In this document: positions 22,162 through 29,181 of the stretch, one piece after another
How the letters are laid out: each line of letters begins with the position of its first letter
Position numbering within the stretch: the stretch's first letter is position 1
NCBI GenBank assembly: GCA_016188105.1
Contig: JACPIL010000018.1
Span: 1 to 29,181, forward strand
Length of the DNA: 29,181 nucleotides
From: Candidatus Woesearchaeota archaeon
GTDB lineage: Archaea > Nanobdellota > Nanobdellia > Woesearchaeales > GW2011-AR9
Direction: 5' to 3'
Notes under the pieces: generated by a model
Databases searched by the model: none
The model's input: the letters and a program-made list of their open reading frames with translations, nothing else
What the model was told of the DNA's origin: nothing
Translations under genes and position numbers: made by a program

Positions 22162-23058
22162 TTGTTTGTGGTCAGATCGACGGTTGAGCCAGGGACTACC
22201 AGAAGCACTGGAAGAAGATTAGAAGAACTGTCTGGTAAAAGACTGCACACTGATTTTGGGCTGGGAATGATTCCTGAATTTTTACGGGCCTTCAACAATA
22301 TCCAAGATGAAAAGTTAGCAAAGAAAATAATATTTGGACATCTTGATGAAAGGTCGCTCCAATTAATGAAAAAAATTTACCAGAACGCTGAAACTGAAGA
22401 TAATTCAAAATTGTTTCCCATGACTTTAGAAGAAGCAGAACTGGTAAAAATGGAAAGCAATGCCATCAATGCGCTTTGGATTTCTATTCAGAATTCAAGG
22501 GGGGAATTTTACGAGTTGCTTGCTGAAAGATTAGGAATGGATATTGATTATGGAAGAATGACCGAGGTTCTCACTAAAATGACAGAAGCGTATTATAATC
22601 CGACTTACGGAACTTCTGCAGGAATATTTTTTGGCGGCACTTGTCTTAAGAAAGATCCTAATGCGCTCCATGCCTGGGCAGAGGACCAAAATCGAGTATA
22701 TTCACATTTTACACGATTCATCGAAGAAGCTCTACGGGTGAATCAGGGACTTCAGAAACGCATCCTTAATGACCATCTCCTGCCTAAAACAATCACAAAT
22801 GGCTTGCCAAAAAGAATTTTGGAGAGAGATCATCCGACCTACGAAAATATTAGAAAAATTAAAGTTGCACAAGAGGAGATTGACCAGCAGAAAGGCTCCG
22901 CACTTAGTTCAGGGTTCAATATGTCTGCTGCTATGTATGCTGCTATGCCTGCAGTTATCAAGACTGCTTCATTGCCGGCAAAAATCTCAAAAATCTCTAA
23001 TGGAAAAAAAAAGAACAGCCAGCTCGCGACAAAGATAGAAATTAGGTCAATCCCTTAG
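22162..23058 (+). CDS. UDP-glucose/GDP-mannose dehydrogenase family, catalytic part (frameshifted)
   Basis: The continuation of the dehydrogenase. FVVRSTVEPGTTRSTG ends the NAD domain, LGMIPEFLRAFNNIQDEKLAKK opens the next segment, EEAELVKMESNAINALWIS is the dimerisation helix with the conserved lysine, and GGTCLKKDPNAL holds the catalytic cysteine. The coding region is in frame from about 22126; the TTG at 22162 is only the first start-like codon. The usual third domain (UDP-binding, about 120 residues with a second Rossmann-like fold) is not recognisable. The tail instead has a hydrophobic Ala/Met-rich stretch and a basic end. Truncation plus frameshift make it doubtful that this copy is active, although its place suggests it once supplied uronic acid for the glycosyltransferase. 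Confidence 0.8.
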   Translation: MFVVRSTVEPGTTRSTGRRLEELSGKRLHTDFGLGMIPEFLRAFNNIQDEKLAKKIIFGHLDERSLQLMKKIYQNAETEDNSKLFPMTLEEAELVKMESNAINALWISIQNSRGEFYELLAERLGMDIDYGRMTEVLTKMTEAYYNPTYGTSAGIFFGGTCLKKDPNALHAWAEDQNRVYSHFTRFIEEALRVNQGLQKRILNDHLLPKTITNGLPKRILERDHPTYENIRKIKVAQEEIDQQKGSALSSGFNMSAAMYAAMPAVIKTASLPAKISKISNGKKKNSQLATKIEIRSIP

Positions 23059-23090
23059 AAATTCCATTATAAATCTCATTAGAAATTCCA
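23055..23090. repeat. 24-bp-period repeat of TTAGAAATTCCA containing a stop codon
   Basis: TTAGAAATTCCA at 23055-23066 and 23079-23090. The stop TAG of the dehydrogenase (23056-23058) is inside the first copy. Confidence 0.75.
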
Positions 23091-23148
23091 AAAAGATTTC
23101 ATAAAAATATTTCAAAAAATTTCGAAATAAATTCAAAAATACCCCACC

Positions 23149-24807
23149 ATGATGGTCAAAAAAATCAAGACAGCTTTAATAATCTATTATGGACTATTTT
23201 TGTTGATACTTACTATAAAATCAGCTTCGGCAGAAATTGAGCTTAAGCCGGAAAGAATCTTGATTACCGATGAAGAATCTTTAGCAACTTTATTTGACTA
23301 TCAGGAAACCAACGAATCAGATGAACAGATTATTACTGTGAATAGAAATGCTAAAGGCGAGAATATTTGTTATTTACATAAATTACTGCATATTGATGCT
23401 AATTCGACCTTTCGTTTCGAAGGGAAAGATTGTAAAGAATTACGTCTTTACCCTGGAGCAAACATTAGAATTGAGGGAACTGCTTATTTCATGAATATTA
23501 AAGTCACTTCTGCTGATAAATTAACAAATCAGCCGATTCAGATCAGCAGAATAACCTATAAGAGACCTAGGCCGCACATCTATACTTACAATTTTGCGGA
23601 TTATGTCCATATTGAAAACTCAGAATTTTCCTATCTCGGTTCTTATTCTGACGTGGGAAGCACTTGGGGTGTTTCTTTCTGGCATTTGAAGTCCGGTTTT
23701 ATCGATAATTCTAAATTCCACCATAATTATTTCGGCATTTATACCTGGGAGACTAAGGATTTGGTGATACAAAACTCTTCTTTTCATGATAATCTAGAAT
23801 ACGGAATGGATTTCCATGACTATTCTGACAACTTTACAGTCCGAAACAATACTGTCTATAATAATGGAAATCACGGCATAATTTTCAGTAAATTTTGCGA
23901 TAATAATAAGATAGTGAATAATTATATCTATGATCATACCTTAAAAGCATTCGTTAAAGGGATCACCAGGTCGTATGGAAGCCATGGGATCATGTTGCAT
24001 GAAAATTCTAACAATAATTTTATTTCTAATAATGTTTTCAAAAATAATCATCGGGCTATTTTTATAGACCACAGCGATAATAATTTCATAGAAGAGAACA
24101 TCATTATAAGCGATCGCGCTGACGGCATATATCTTAGCGAAAGTGTTGGAAATGTTCTAGAGAATAATGTTGTACTCGAAACCGGCGAATATGGTTTATA
24201 TTCATATTATTCAAAAGATAACGAATATAGCGGGAATTACTTTGAAAAAGGAAGTTACTTTAAAGACGAGTTCAATGGCCAGGAGCAAAGTCTTGCCAGC
24301 GCTAAACATTATCTCCCGCCGGGAGGATTATTGCTGGCTATGCCAGAAGAAGTTAGCGCAAATCCTGTAAATCCTATCATTGAAGGAGATTCCAATGTTT
24401 ATTCCGATGCTGATTCCAATGCCGGTTCTAACGTGGGAAGTTCTAAGGCCGGAATTCTCAAAGATGCCGGGAATTCTGATAAATCTCTTTTTACAAACAT
24501 TCTTGACTATAAACAGTATCATTTTTTAACTGATTTAGTAGGATACAGGATAGACTTTGGAAAAGAAAATAAAGAAAGTGAAGGAAATAAAAAATCTTCT
24601 GCTGAAAATGCTGAAAAAAATGTTCAGCAGGATGGTTTTCCAGAGACAACAGAAAAAACGGAAACAACGGAAACAACAGAACCGGGACGATTAACCAATT
24701 TTTCTGATTTTATTGACTATAAGAGATATCACATTTTAGCGATTGTAGCTCTAGCTGTAATCGTTTTTGTAACTGATCTTACCTATAAAAAATTCAAAAA
24801 TAAATAA
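23149..24807 (+). CDS. AlgG-like beta-helix C5-epimerase, membrane-anchored, copy 1
   Basis: Signal peptide (about 1-28, ending SASAE), a parallel beta-helix at about residues 110-390 with many Asn-rich rungs (NNTVYNNGNHGIIFS), a linker, and a C-terminal membrane helix (HILAIVALAVIVFVTDL) with a basic end. The rungs FGIYTWETKDLVIQNSSFHD and YGMDFHDYSDN closely resemble the AlgG segment around YGxDPHD. Mannuronan C5-epimerases use a Tyr, Asp and His from this motif; here Tyr218, Asp221 and His223 are kept, with Phe in place of Pro. The arginine of AlgG's HGIIVSR is Lys here (HGIIFSK). This predicts sugar-uronate epimerisation at the cell surface. A TATA-like GAAATAAATT about 25 bases upstream fits a leaderless start. 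The substrate is unproven. Confidence 0.8.
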   Translation: MMVKKIKTALIIYYGLFLLILTIKSASAEIELKPERILITDEESLATLFDYQETNESDEQIITVNRNAKGENICYLHKLLHIDANSTFRFEGKDCKELRLYPGANIRIEGTAYFMNIKVTSADKLTNQPIQISRITYKRPRPHIYTYNFADYVHIENSEFSYLGSYSDVGSTWGVSFWHLKSGFIDNSKFHHNYFGIYTWETKDLVIQNSSFHDNLEYGMDFHDYSDNFTVRNNTVYNNGNHGIIFSKFCDNNKIVNNYIYDHTLKAFVKGITRSYGSHGIMLHENSNNNFISNNVFKNNHRAIFIDHSDNNFIEENIIISDRADGIYLSESVGNVLENNVVLETGEYGLYSYYSKDNEYSGNYFEKGSYFKDEFNGQEQSLASAKHYLPPGGLLLAMPEEVSANPVNPIIEGDSNVYSDADSNAGSNVGSSKAGILKDAGNSDKSLFTNILDYKQYHFLTDLVGYRIDFGKENKESEGNKKSSAENAEKNVQQDGFPETTEKTETTETTEPGRLTNFSDFIDYKRYHILAIVALAVIVFVTDLTYKKFKNK

Positions 24808-24816
24808 GGGATAAAA

Positions 24817-26253
24817 ATGACAGAAAATGAAATGATAATGGCAATAAAGTTGATATTATTAAATATACAAATAAGATTGACAGAGTTTTTTGAGGATATA
24901 AAAACAGGGCTTAGCAATCTTTGGATCTACTTAAAACCATCTCTGATCGAGTTAGGCAGCAATGCAAAGATGCTGTTCTCTGATTTTCTAGATACTTTTG
25001 TAAAGAAGGCCATAGTTTTATATGAAGCAATAATCCAGTATGATTTTTTATTTGCTTTCTTGAGCGCCATCCTTGCTATCGGGACAATAAATTGGGCCAT
25101 TTGGCTGATGCGCAGAGCAAGATCGACTTTCTATCGACCATATAAAGAAAAGTTTCAAGCGACTACCTCCGTGATCATTCCGGTCTATAAAGAAAAAAAA
25201 TATACTCTCAAAGACACTATAGATTCCATAATAAGAAACAACCCTAATGAGATCATTTTGATCTTTGATCATACTGAAAAAAGCCTGATGAAGTTTGTAC
25301 AGGAGAACTACAAGAATAATACTAAAGTGAAAGCTCATTTTATTGATCTGCCAGGAAAACGGCCGGCTCTGGCGAAAGGGATAAAACTGGCGCAGCATGA
25401 GATCGTAGTTTTAGTAGATTCTGACACCCAATGGAAAACAGAACATTTCTTAGAGAATTTAATAGCTCCATTTAAAGATCCGAGAGTAGGCGGCACCGGA
25501 TCAAGGCAAAAAGTCAAGCTTAAAGAAACCTGGGCGCAAAAAATAATCGATTGGAATCTTGATTTAAAATACTCTGATTATGTCCCATCCGATTCTTTGT
25601 CCGGCTCGGTTCTCTGTTTGAGCGGAAGAACTGCTGCATACAGAAGAAAAATAATCCTGCCAGTATTACACAAACTTACTCACGAGTATTTCTTATGGCA
25701 TCGCTGTCTGGGCGGGGACGACACCAGACTAACCAGTTTGGTATTGCAGCAGGGTTACAGAACAATTTATCAGGATAATGCCGTGGCGGAAGCAGAATTT
25801 CATCCTTCGTTATTGGTTTATTTAAAGCAAAAAATACGTTGGAGCAGAAACTCATTTCGTGCTTACCTGAAAGCCATCTTCAGCCCCTGGCCATGGAAAC
25901 AGGAAAGATGGCAATATCTCATCGCAGCTTACCATACTATTGCTCCTGGTATCACTGCCTTGATCGGTTTTGCTTTTTTCATCTATGCTTTGGTGATCCA
26001 GGAATATTCCTTCGTGTATTTCTGGTTAGCTTGGATTTTTGTGAGCAGGCTGATTAAAGGATATTCACACATTGTGCGTCATCCTAAGGAAGTTTATCTT
26101 TTGCCAGCCATAGTTTTGTACTACTTCCTGCTGTCTTTCGTTAAGCTCTATGCTTTCCTAACCATCACGGTGGAATCCTGGAGCGGCAGCAGAAACAATT
26201 ACACTATCAAGCGCGGAAAGAGGGTTGTATACAAGAACCCCTTATCCATCTAG
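24817..26253 (+). CDS. Membrane glycosyltransferase family 2, hyaluronan-synthase-like
   Basis: This is a processive-type GT2 synthase. An N-terminal helical region and a membrane helix (about 76-98) precede the cytosolic GT2 domain: TSVIIPVYKE, LPGKRPALAKG, the nucleotide-sugar/metal motif DSD at 201-203, SGRTAAYRR near 269-277, the catalytic GGDD at 299-302, and QKIRW at 338-342 for polymer binding. Three to four C-terminal membrane helices follow (for example YLIAAYHTIAPGITALIGF). The combination GDDxxLT plus QxxRW and the late SWSGSR is closer to hyaluronan synthase than to Alg8 or cellulose synthase, as far as I can judge by eye. Such enzymes polymerise and extrude the chain together. 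It begins 9 bases after the first epimerase, so they are one operon. Confidence 0.85.
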   Translation: MTENEMIMAIKLILLNIQIRLTEFFEDIKTGLSNLWIYLKPSLIELGSNAKMLFSDFLDTFVKKAIVLYEAIIQYDFLFAFLSAILAIGTINWAIWLMRRARSTFYRPYKEKFQATTSVIIPVYKEKKYTLKDTIDSIIRNNPNEIILIFDHTEKSLMKFVQENYKNNTKVKAHFIDLPGKRPALAKGIKLAQHEIVVLVDSDTQWKTEHFLENLIAPFKDPRVGGTGSRQKVKLKETWAQKIIDWNLDLKYSDYVPSDSLSGSVLCLSGRTAAYRRKIILPVLHKLTHEYFLWHRCLGGDDTRLTSLVLQQGYRTIYQDNAVAEAEFHPSLLVYLKQKIRWSRNSFRAYLKAIFSPWPWKQERWQYLIAAYHTIAPGITALIGFAFFIYALVIQEYSFVYFWLAWIFVSRLIKGYSHIVRHPKEVYLLPAIVLYYFLLSFVKLYAFLTITVESWSGSRNNYTIKRGKRVVYKNPLSI

Positions 26254-26267
26254 AAGGAGGAAAGAAA

Positions 26268-27704
26268 ATCAAAAACATTTTAACCTTTTTTTCGGTACTT
26301 TTTTTTTTCTTAGTCATTTTAGTAAGCATGGCATCGGCTGAGGTAGATGTCAAATCAGATAAAATAGTGATTAAGAATCAGGAGTCATTAGCCAGCCTGC
26401 TACGCTACCAAGAATTAAATTCACAAGAGATCAGCAAAACTGGCGAACAAATAATTTCCAGAGAGGGAAAAGTTTGTTACTTGCATAGACCCATGCATAT
26501 TGCACCGCAATCGACTTTTCGTTTTGAAGGAAAAGATTGCCGGGAATTGCGGCTTTATTCGGGAACATACATCCGCATTACCGGAACGGCATATTTTATG
26601 GATATTAAAATAACATCCGCTGACCGGCTGACAAAAGAGCCAATCCAAATAACCAGAGAAACATATGCCCAGAAAAGACCGCATATCTACACCGATGCTC
26701 CTGCAGATTATGTCCATATCGAAAATTCAGAATTTTCTTATCTCGGCTCCTATTCCGCGGTCGAGGGAAGCACTTGGGGTGTTTCCTTCTGGCATTTGAA
26801 GTCTGGATTTATCGATAATTCTAAATTTCACCATAATTATTTCGGATTATATACTTGGGAGACAAAGAATGTAGTTATCCAAGACTCAGTCTCGCATGAT
26901 AACTTAGAATATGGGATGGATTTTCACGATTATTCTGATAATTTTATAGTGCAAAATAATATTGTTTATAATAATGGAAACCACGGTATTATCTTCAGCA
27001 AGTATTGTGTTGGCAATAAGATTCTTAACAATTATGTATACAACCACACCCTGCCGGTTTTTGTAAAGGGAGTAAGCCATGATTACGGCGTCCACGGGAT
27101 AATGCTGCATAAGGAATCAAATCATAATCTGGTTTCCGGAAATGTTTTAAAAAATAATGATCGAGCTATTTTTGTCTATCAGAGCCAGGACAACATTATA
27201 GAGAATAATATCATCCTCGGTGATCGAAGGGATGGAATTTATATGGACAGCAGTTCCAATAACATTATTAACAACAATATTGCCTTTGGGACCGGAAGTT
27301 ACGGCCTATATTCATATAATTCTTATGATAACCAATATGATGGGAATTATTTCGAAAAAGGAAGTTACTTCAAAGATGAGCTTGGCGATCAAAAAATAAG
27401 TTTTTCCAGCCCAAAGCGATATGTTCCTAAGCAAAGTGTTGTTTTAGAAGAATTAAAGAAAAAACAAGAAAAAATCTCTGAAAAGAACAAAAACATTATT
27501 CCTGTCATTCCTACAAAAAGCACGGAACTGGTGAAGGGCGACAATAGTAACATGGATGATAGTGATAAGCCATTTTTACAGAGATTAAAGATACCCAGTT
27601 TTGGGGATTTTGTTGATTATAAGAGAAACCACATTTTAGCTATAGCTAGCATTGCGATGATGATCTTTGGAGTAGAAATAGTCTACAAACGATTCCAGAA
27701 ATAA
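26268..27704 (+). CDS. AlgG-like beta-helix C5-epimerase, copy 2, with ATC in place of a start codon
   Basis: A close paralog of the protein at 23149. It has the same beta-helix with YGMDFHDYSDN, HGIIFSKY and HGIMLHKES, the same disulfide-like Cys pair before it (VCYLHR, GKDCRELRLY), and the same C-terminal membrane helix (HILAIASIAMMIFGVEIVY). AAGGAGG at 26254-26260 is followed 7 bases later by ATC at 26268, not ATG. From this ATC the frame encodes KNILTFFSVLFFFLVILVSM, ending ASAE, exactly the signal peptide expected. The first usual start, ATG 26328, would remove the whole signal peptide. Either ATC serves as a rare start or a point mutation has disabled secretion. Predicted function is as for copy 1. 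Confidence 0.8.
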   Translation: MKNILTFFSVLFFFLVILVSMASAEVDVKSDKIVIKNQESLASLLRYQELNSQEISKTGEQIISREGKVCYLHRPMHIAPQSTFRFEGKDCRELRLYSGTYIRITGTAYFMDIKITSADRLTKEPIQITRETYAQKRPHIYTDAPADYVHIENSEFSYLGSYSAVEGSTWGVSFWHLKSGFIDNSKFHHNYFGLYTWETKNVVIQDSVSHDNLEYGMDFHDYSDNFIVQNNIVYNNGNHGIIFSKYCVGNKILNNYVYNHTLPVFVKGVSHDYGVHGIMLHKESNHNLVSGNVLKNNDRAIFVYQSQDNIIENNIILGDRRDGIYMDSSSNNIINNNIAFGTGSYGLYSYNSYDNQYDGNYFEKGSYFKDELGDQKISFSSPKRYVPKQSVVLEELKKKQEKISEKNKNIIPVIPTKSTELVKGDNSNMDDSDKPFLQRLKIPSFGDFVDYKRNHILAIASIAMMIFGVEIVYKRFQK

Positions 27705-27766
27705 GCGAAATAAGCGAAATAAGCGAAATAAGAGAGAATAAGAGAGAATAAGAGAGAATAAGAAAG
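27699..27766. repeat. Back-to-back tandem arrays: 9-bp x3 and 10-bp x3-4
   Basis: AAATAAGCG is repeated three times perfectly (27699-27725), followed by AATAAGAGAG three times (27727-27756) and a fourth imperfect unit. The stop codon of epimerase copy 2 (27702-27704) is inside the first unit. Confidence 0.9.
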
Positions 27767-27817
27767 AGAGCTGATGAAATCAATGAAAGAAATGAACCAA
27801 ACACGGAGGAATAAACC

Positions 27818-28057
27818 ATGAGAAGATATAGCAAAGGTTCACAAAAAACAGTGAAAGGTGCTATGAGAAAGTATAAAAGTGGAAAGCTGAAAAGCGGGAA
27901 AGGCGGAAAGACGGTGAAAAACAGAAGACAGGCGATCGCGATAGGTTTATCCGAAGCACGGCAAAAAGGATACAAAGTTCCTAAGCTACCAGGGAAAGGG
28001 AGAAGTAAAGGAAGGAAAGGAAGAATAAGGAAAGGAAGAAGTAGCCGCAAAAGATAA
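27818..28057 (+). CDS. DUF6496-like small basic protein
   Basis: A 79-residue, Lys/Arg/Gly-rich protein. The central block KSGKLKSGKGGKTVKNRRQA followed by IAIGLSEARQKGYKVP is characteristic of DUF6496 proteins, which are small and widespread but uncharacterised. The C-terminus is a strongly basic, disordered tail (GRSKGRKGRIRKGRSSRKR) suited to nucleic acid contact. GGAGGA lies 7-8 bases before the ATG. Its gene follows the polysaccharide locus after the tandem arrays, and the product has no evident link to it. Confidence 0.8.
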   Translation: MRRYSKGSQKTVKGAMRKYKSGKLKSGKGGKTVKNRRQAIAIGLSEARQKGYKVPKLPGKGRSKGRKGRIRKGRSSRKR

Positions 28058-28077
28058 AGCATAATAGAGGTGACCTA

Positions 28078-28572
28078 ATGAGGGCGAAAGATATTTTATC
28101 AAAAAATGTCGTAGAGGTCCAAAAGAACGAGCAGGTCTCAAAGCTAGCGGGGAGGATGGAAAAACTCTCGGCTAGGAGCGCTTATATCATGGATCAGAAA
28201 GAATTTTTAGGAATATTCTCTTTAACCAATTTTTTAAAATCAAGATCAGATATCAGCCAGCTTAAGGCAGATCTTTTTGTAAAGAAGGTAGCCCATTTAG
28301 ATGCTGAAGATTCTTTGATGAAGGTAGCAAAACAGATGTTAAACAGCGATTCTTTTTTGCTTCCGGTTTATGAAAATAAAGAATTTTTCGGAGTTATTGA
28401 AATATTTGATTTTTTCGAGGGGATTTTAGAAAGCAAAGAATTTACTTGGCTGAAAGATATTAAAGCAACAGAGTTAAGAAAGGACAAAATGTTCGTACAC
28501 GAAAAAGAGAAAATAAGTGCCGCGCTAACTAAAATGGCCGGTAAATCGTCAAAAGCCGCGTACCCAAACTAG
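28078..28572 (+). CDS. CBS-domain protein, N-terminal part (frameshifted)
   Basis: Tandem CBS domains: the first about residues 1-55 (MRAKDILSKNVVEVQKNEQV, then FLGIFSLTNFL), the second about 68-117 (VKKVAHLDAEDSLMKVAKQM, then EFFGVIEIFDFF), and the start of a third (ATELRKDKMFVHEKEKISAA). CBS pairs bind adenine nucleotides and report energy state. GAGGTGA is a strong ribosome binding site 4-5 bases before the ATG. The frame ends at a TAG at 28570-28572, while homologous coding continues in another frame as RAYEGNPAKIPNLPVKN. The break near 28555-28572 is therefore a frameshift, and the full protein would be about 355 residues. Confidence 0.75.
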   Translation: MRAKDILSKNVVEVQKNEQVSKLAGRMEKLSARSAYIMDQKEFLGIFSLTNFLKSRSDISQLKADLFVKKVAHLDAEDSLMKVAKQMLNSDSFLLPVYENKEFFGVIEIFDFFEGILESKEFTWLKDIKATELRKDKMFVHEKEKISAALTKMAGKSSKAAYPN

Positions 28573-28666
28573 GGCTTACGAGGGAAATCCAGCTAAAATA
28601 CCGAATCTTCCTGTCAAAAATTTTATTGTAAGAGAGGAGCCGGTTTACATTGATAAAGATGAAAAT

Positions 28667-29152
28667 ATGCAAAACATGGTCAGGCTCATGACTCAACAAA
28701 AAGTATTATCGGTGATGATTAAAAATTCCTTAGAAACAATAAGTGCAAAAGAGATTTTAAGAAAGATTCACGAATTTGAGCCAACCGAAAAAATATTAGT
28801 CCAATTTGTCGGCCTGCACAAAATAATGAGAGATGATCAAGAAAACTCAATAGAAAAAAGGCTTCAAGCTGCTGCCGAACATTATATAAAAAAGATATCC
28901 AGGCATTTCAAAGGCAGGTTTAACGTGATAGTGCATATAAAGGAACATGATCGAGAAGGAAAGCGCAGCAGATACGAAGTGCATACCCGGCTTCATTTAC
29001 CGACCACTCCTATCGCTGCCAAGACTGAAGACTGGAATTTAGTTACTGCGGTTAGGAAAAGCTTTGATGAAGTAATCGAACAAATTGAAAGCAAATTTAA
29101 AAAAAAAAAAAAAAAAAAGCAGTTAAAATTTATCAGCCAAATCTACAAATGA
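28667..29152 (+). CDS. CBS4 remnant and HPF/RaiA-like C-terminal domain (frameshifted)
   Basis: The continuation of the CBS protein; its frame is open from about 28571, and the ATG at 28667 is only the first start codon. The beginning (NMVRLMTQQKVLSVMIKNSL) completes a fourth CBS unit. Residues about 40-145 resemble S30AE (HPF/RaiA) hibernation proteins: ENSIEKRLQAAAEHYIKKIS, then strands FNVIVHIKEHD and RYEVHTRLHLPTTPIAA, then a helix VTAVRKSFDEVIEQIESKFK. S30AE proteins bind the small subunit and block the mRNA/tRNA channel. A CBS-S30AE fusion would couple energy state to ribosome inactivation. The last residues are encoded through a 20-A run, so the C-terminus is uncertain. Confidence 0.6.
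   Translation: MQNMVRLMTQQKVLSVMIKNSLETISAKEILRKIHEFEPTEKILVQFVGLHKIMRDDQENSIEKRLQAAAEHYIKKISRHFKGRFNVIVHIKEHDREGKRSRYEVHTRLHLPTTPIAAKTEDWNLVTAVRKSFDEVIEQIESKFKKKKKKKQLKFISQIYK
29099..29118. repeat. Poly-A run (20) within the C-terminal coding region
   Basis: Twenty consecutive A residues encode a poly-Lys stretch. One base more or less would change the last codons of the CBS-HPF protein, and long A runs are error-prone in sequencing and replication. Confidence 0.95.
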
Positions 29153-29181
29153 TGTCGGAAAAGACAAGCTGAATTAAAACT

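Noticed and set aside
23149..24807. Annotation as a copper-enzyme maturation protein NosD
   Set aside because: NosD shares the beta-helix repeat, but the YGxDxHD rung, the HGII-S segment and the neighbouring GT2 and dehydrogenase favour an AlgG-like epimerase.
27699..27766. CRISPR array
   Set aside because: Units are 9-10 bp, directly adjacent, with no spacers, and no cas gene is present in the window.
27646..28062. Long minus-strand ORF opposite the DUF6496 gene (138 codons, very Leu/Phe/Pro-rich)
   Set aside because: Its composition is the mirror of the Lys/Arg/Gly-rich plus-strand gene and the tandem arrays; no start signal, and the plus-strand gene has a good ribosome binding site.
1..29181. 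tRNA genes, insertion sequences, integrase or phage genes
   Set aside because: No T-loop/acceptor pattern was found by eye and no transposase or integrase motif was seen; a tRNAscan run would be needed to be certain.

Overview
The window looks like a piece of a DPANN archaeal chromosome, most like Woesearchaeota or a neighbouring lineage. Archaeal markers are an L10e ribosomal protein, an archaeal-size NOG1 GTPase, Hel308-type helicase C-terminal domains, Lrp-type regulators including a double-length one, a DUF5654 membrane protein, and many AT-rich TATA elements 23-31 nt upstream of start codons (leaderless style) alongside genes with strong GGAGG-type ribosome binding sites. The lineage is inferred from gene content and protein style only; there is no rRNA or tRNA gene in the window.

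Layout. (1) 1-2.0 kb: a partial unknown ORF and a CPA2 cation/proton antiporter with a TrkA-N domain, split in two by a frameshift at a GA/CT dinucleotide run. (2) 2.2-4.9 kb: NOG1, a membrane coiled-coil protein and L10e. (3) 4.9-7.4 kb, minus strand: a three-gene set of unknown envelope proteins, one with a membrane segment and a C-terminal LysM-like domain. (4) 7.5-10.2 kb: a Hel308-family helicase that lacks its first RecA domain, a protein with a C-terminal J domain, and a CxxC-x17-CxxC zinc protein. (5) 10.3-13.7 kb: two unknown overlapping genes, DUF5654, and a tandem Lrp regulator with a possible self-operator. (6) 13.8-17.7 kb: three tandem paralogs of an unknown family, a small overlapping gene, a second Lrp-type regulator and small unknown proteins. 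(7) 17.8-21.7 kb: small stress/envelope-type genes (PRC-barrel, coiled coil, two-helix membrane protein, a cupredoxin lipoprotein with a degraded copper site, DoxX, small zinc peptides, a transglutaminase-like protein and a cysteine-paired secreted protein). (8) 21.85-27.7 kb: a surface polysaccharide locus. (9) 27.8-29.2 kb: a small basic DUF6496 protein and a frameshifted CBS-domain protein that ends in an HPF/RaiA-like domain.

The most interesting unit is the polysaccharide locus: a nucleotide-sugar dehydrogenase (UGD-like, frameshifted), a membrane glycosyltransferase with hyaluronan-synthase-like motifs, and two flanking paralogous beta-helix proteins that resemble AlgG-type mannuronan C5-epimerases, each with a signal peptide and a C-terminal membrane anchor. 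Together they suggest that a uronic-acid polymer is made, extruded and then epimerised at the cell surface.

Two window-wide patterns stand out. Several genes are broken (antiporter, helicase, UGD, CBS-HPF, the two-helix membrane protein) and one has a non-canonical ATC start. In addition, many spacers, mainly from 14.6 to 27.8 kb, carry short perfect or near-perfect tandem duplications, often touching a stop codon, which suggests pervasive replication slippage. Whether the frameshifts are biological (decay, phase variation) or assembly errors cannot be decided from the sequence alone.
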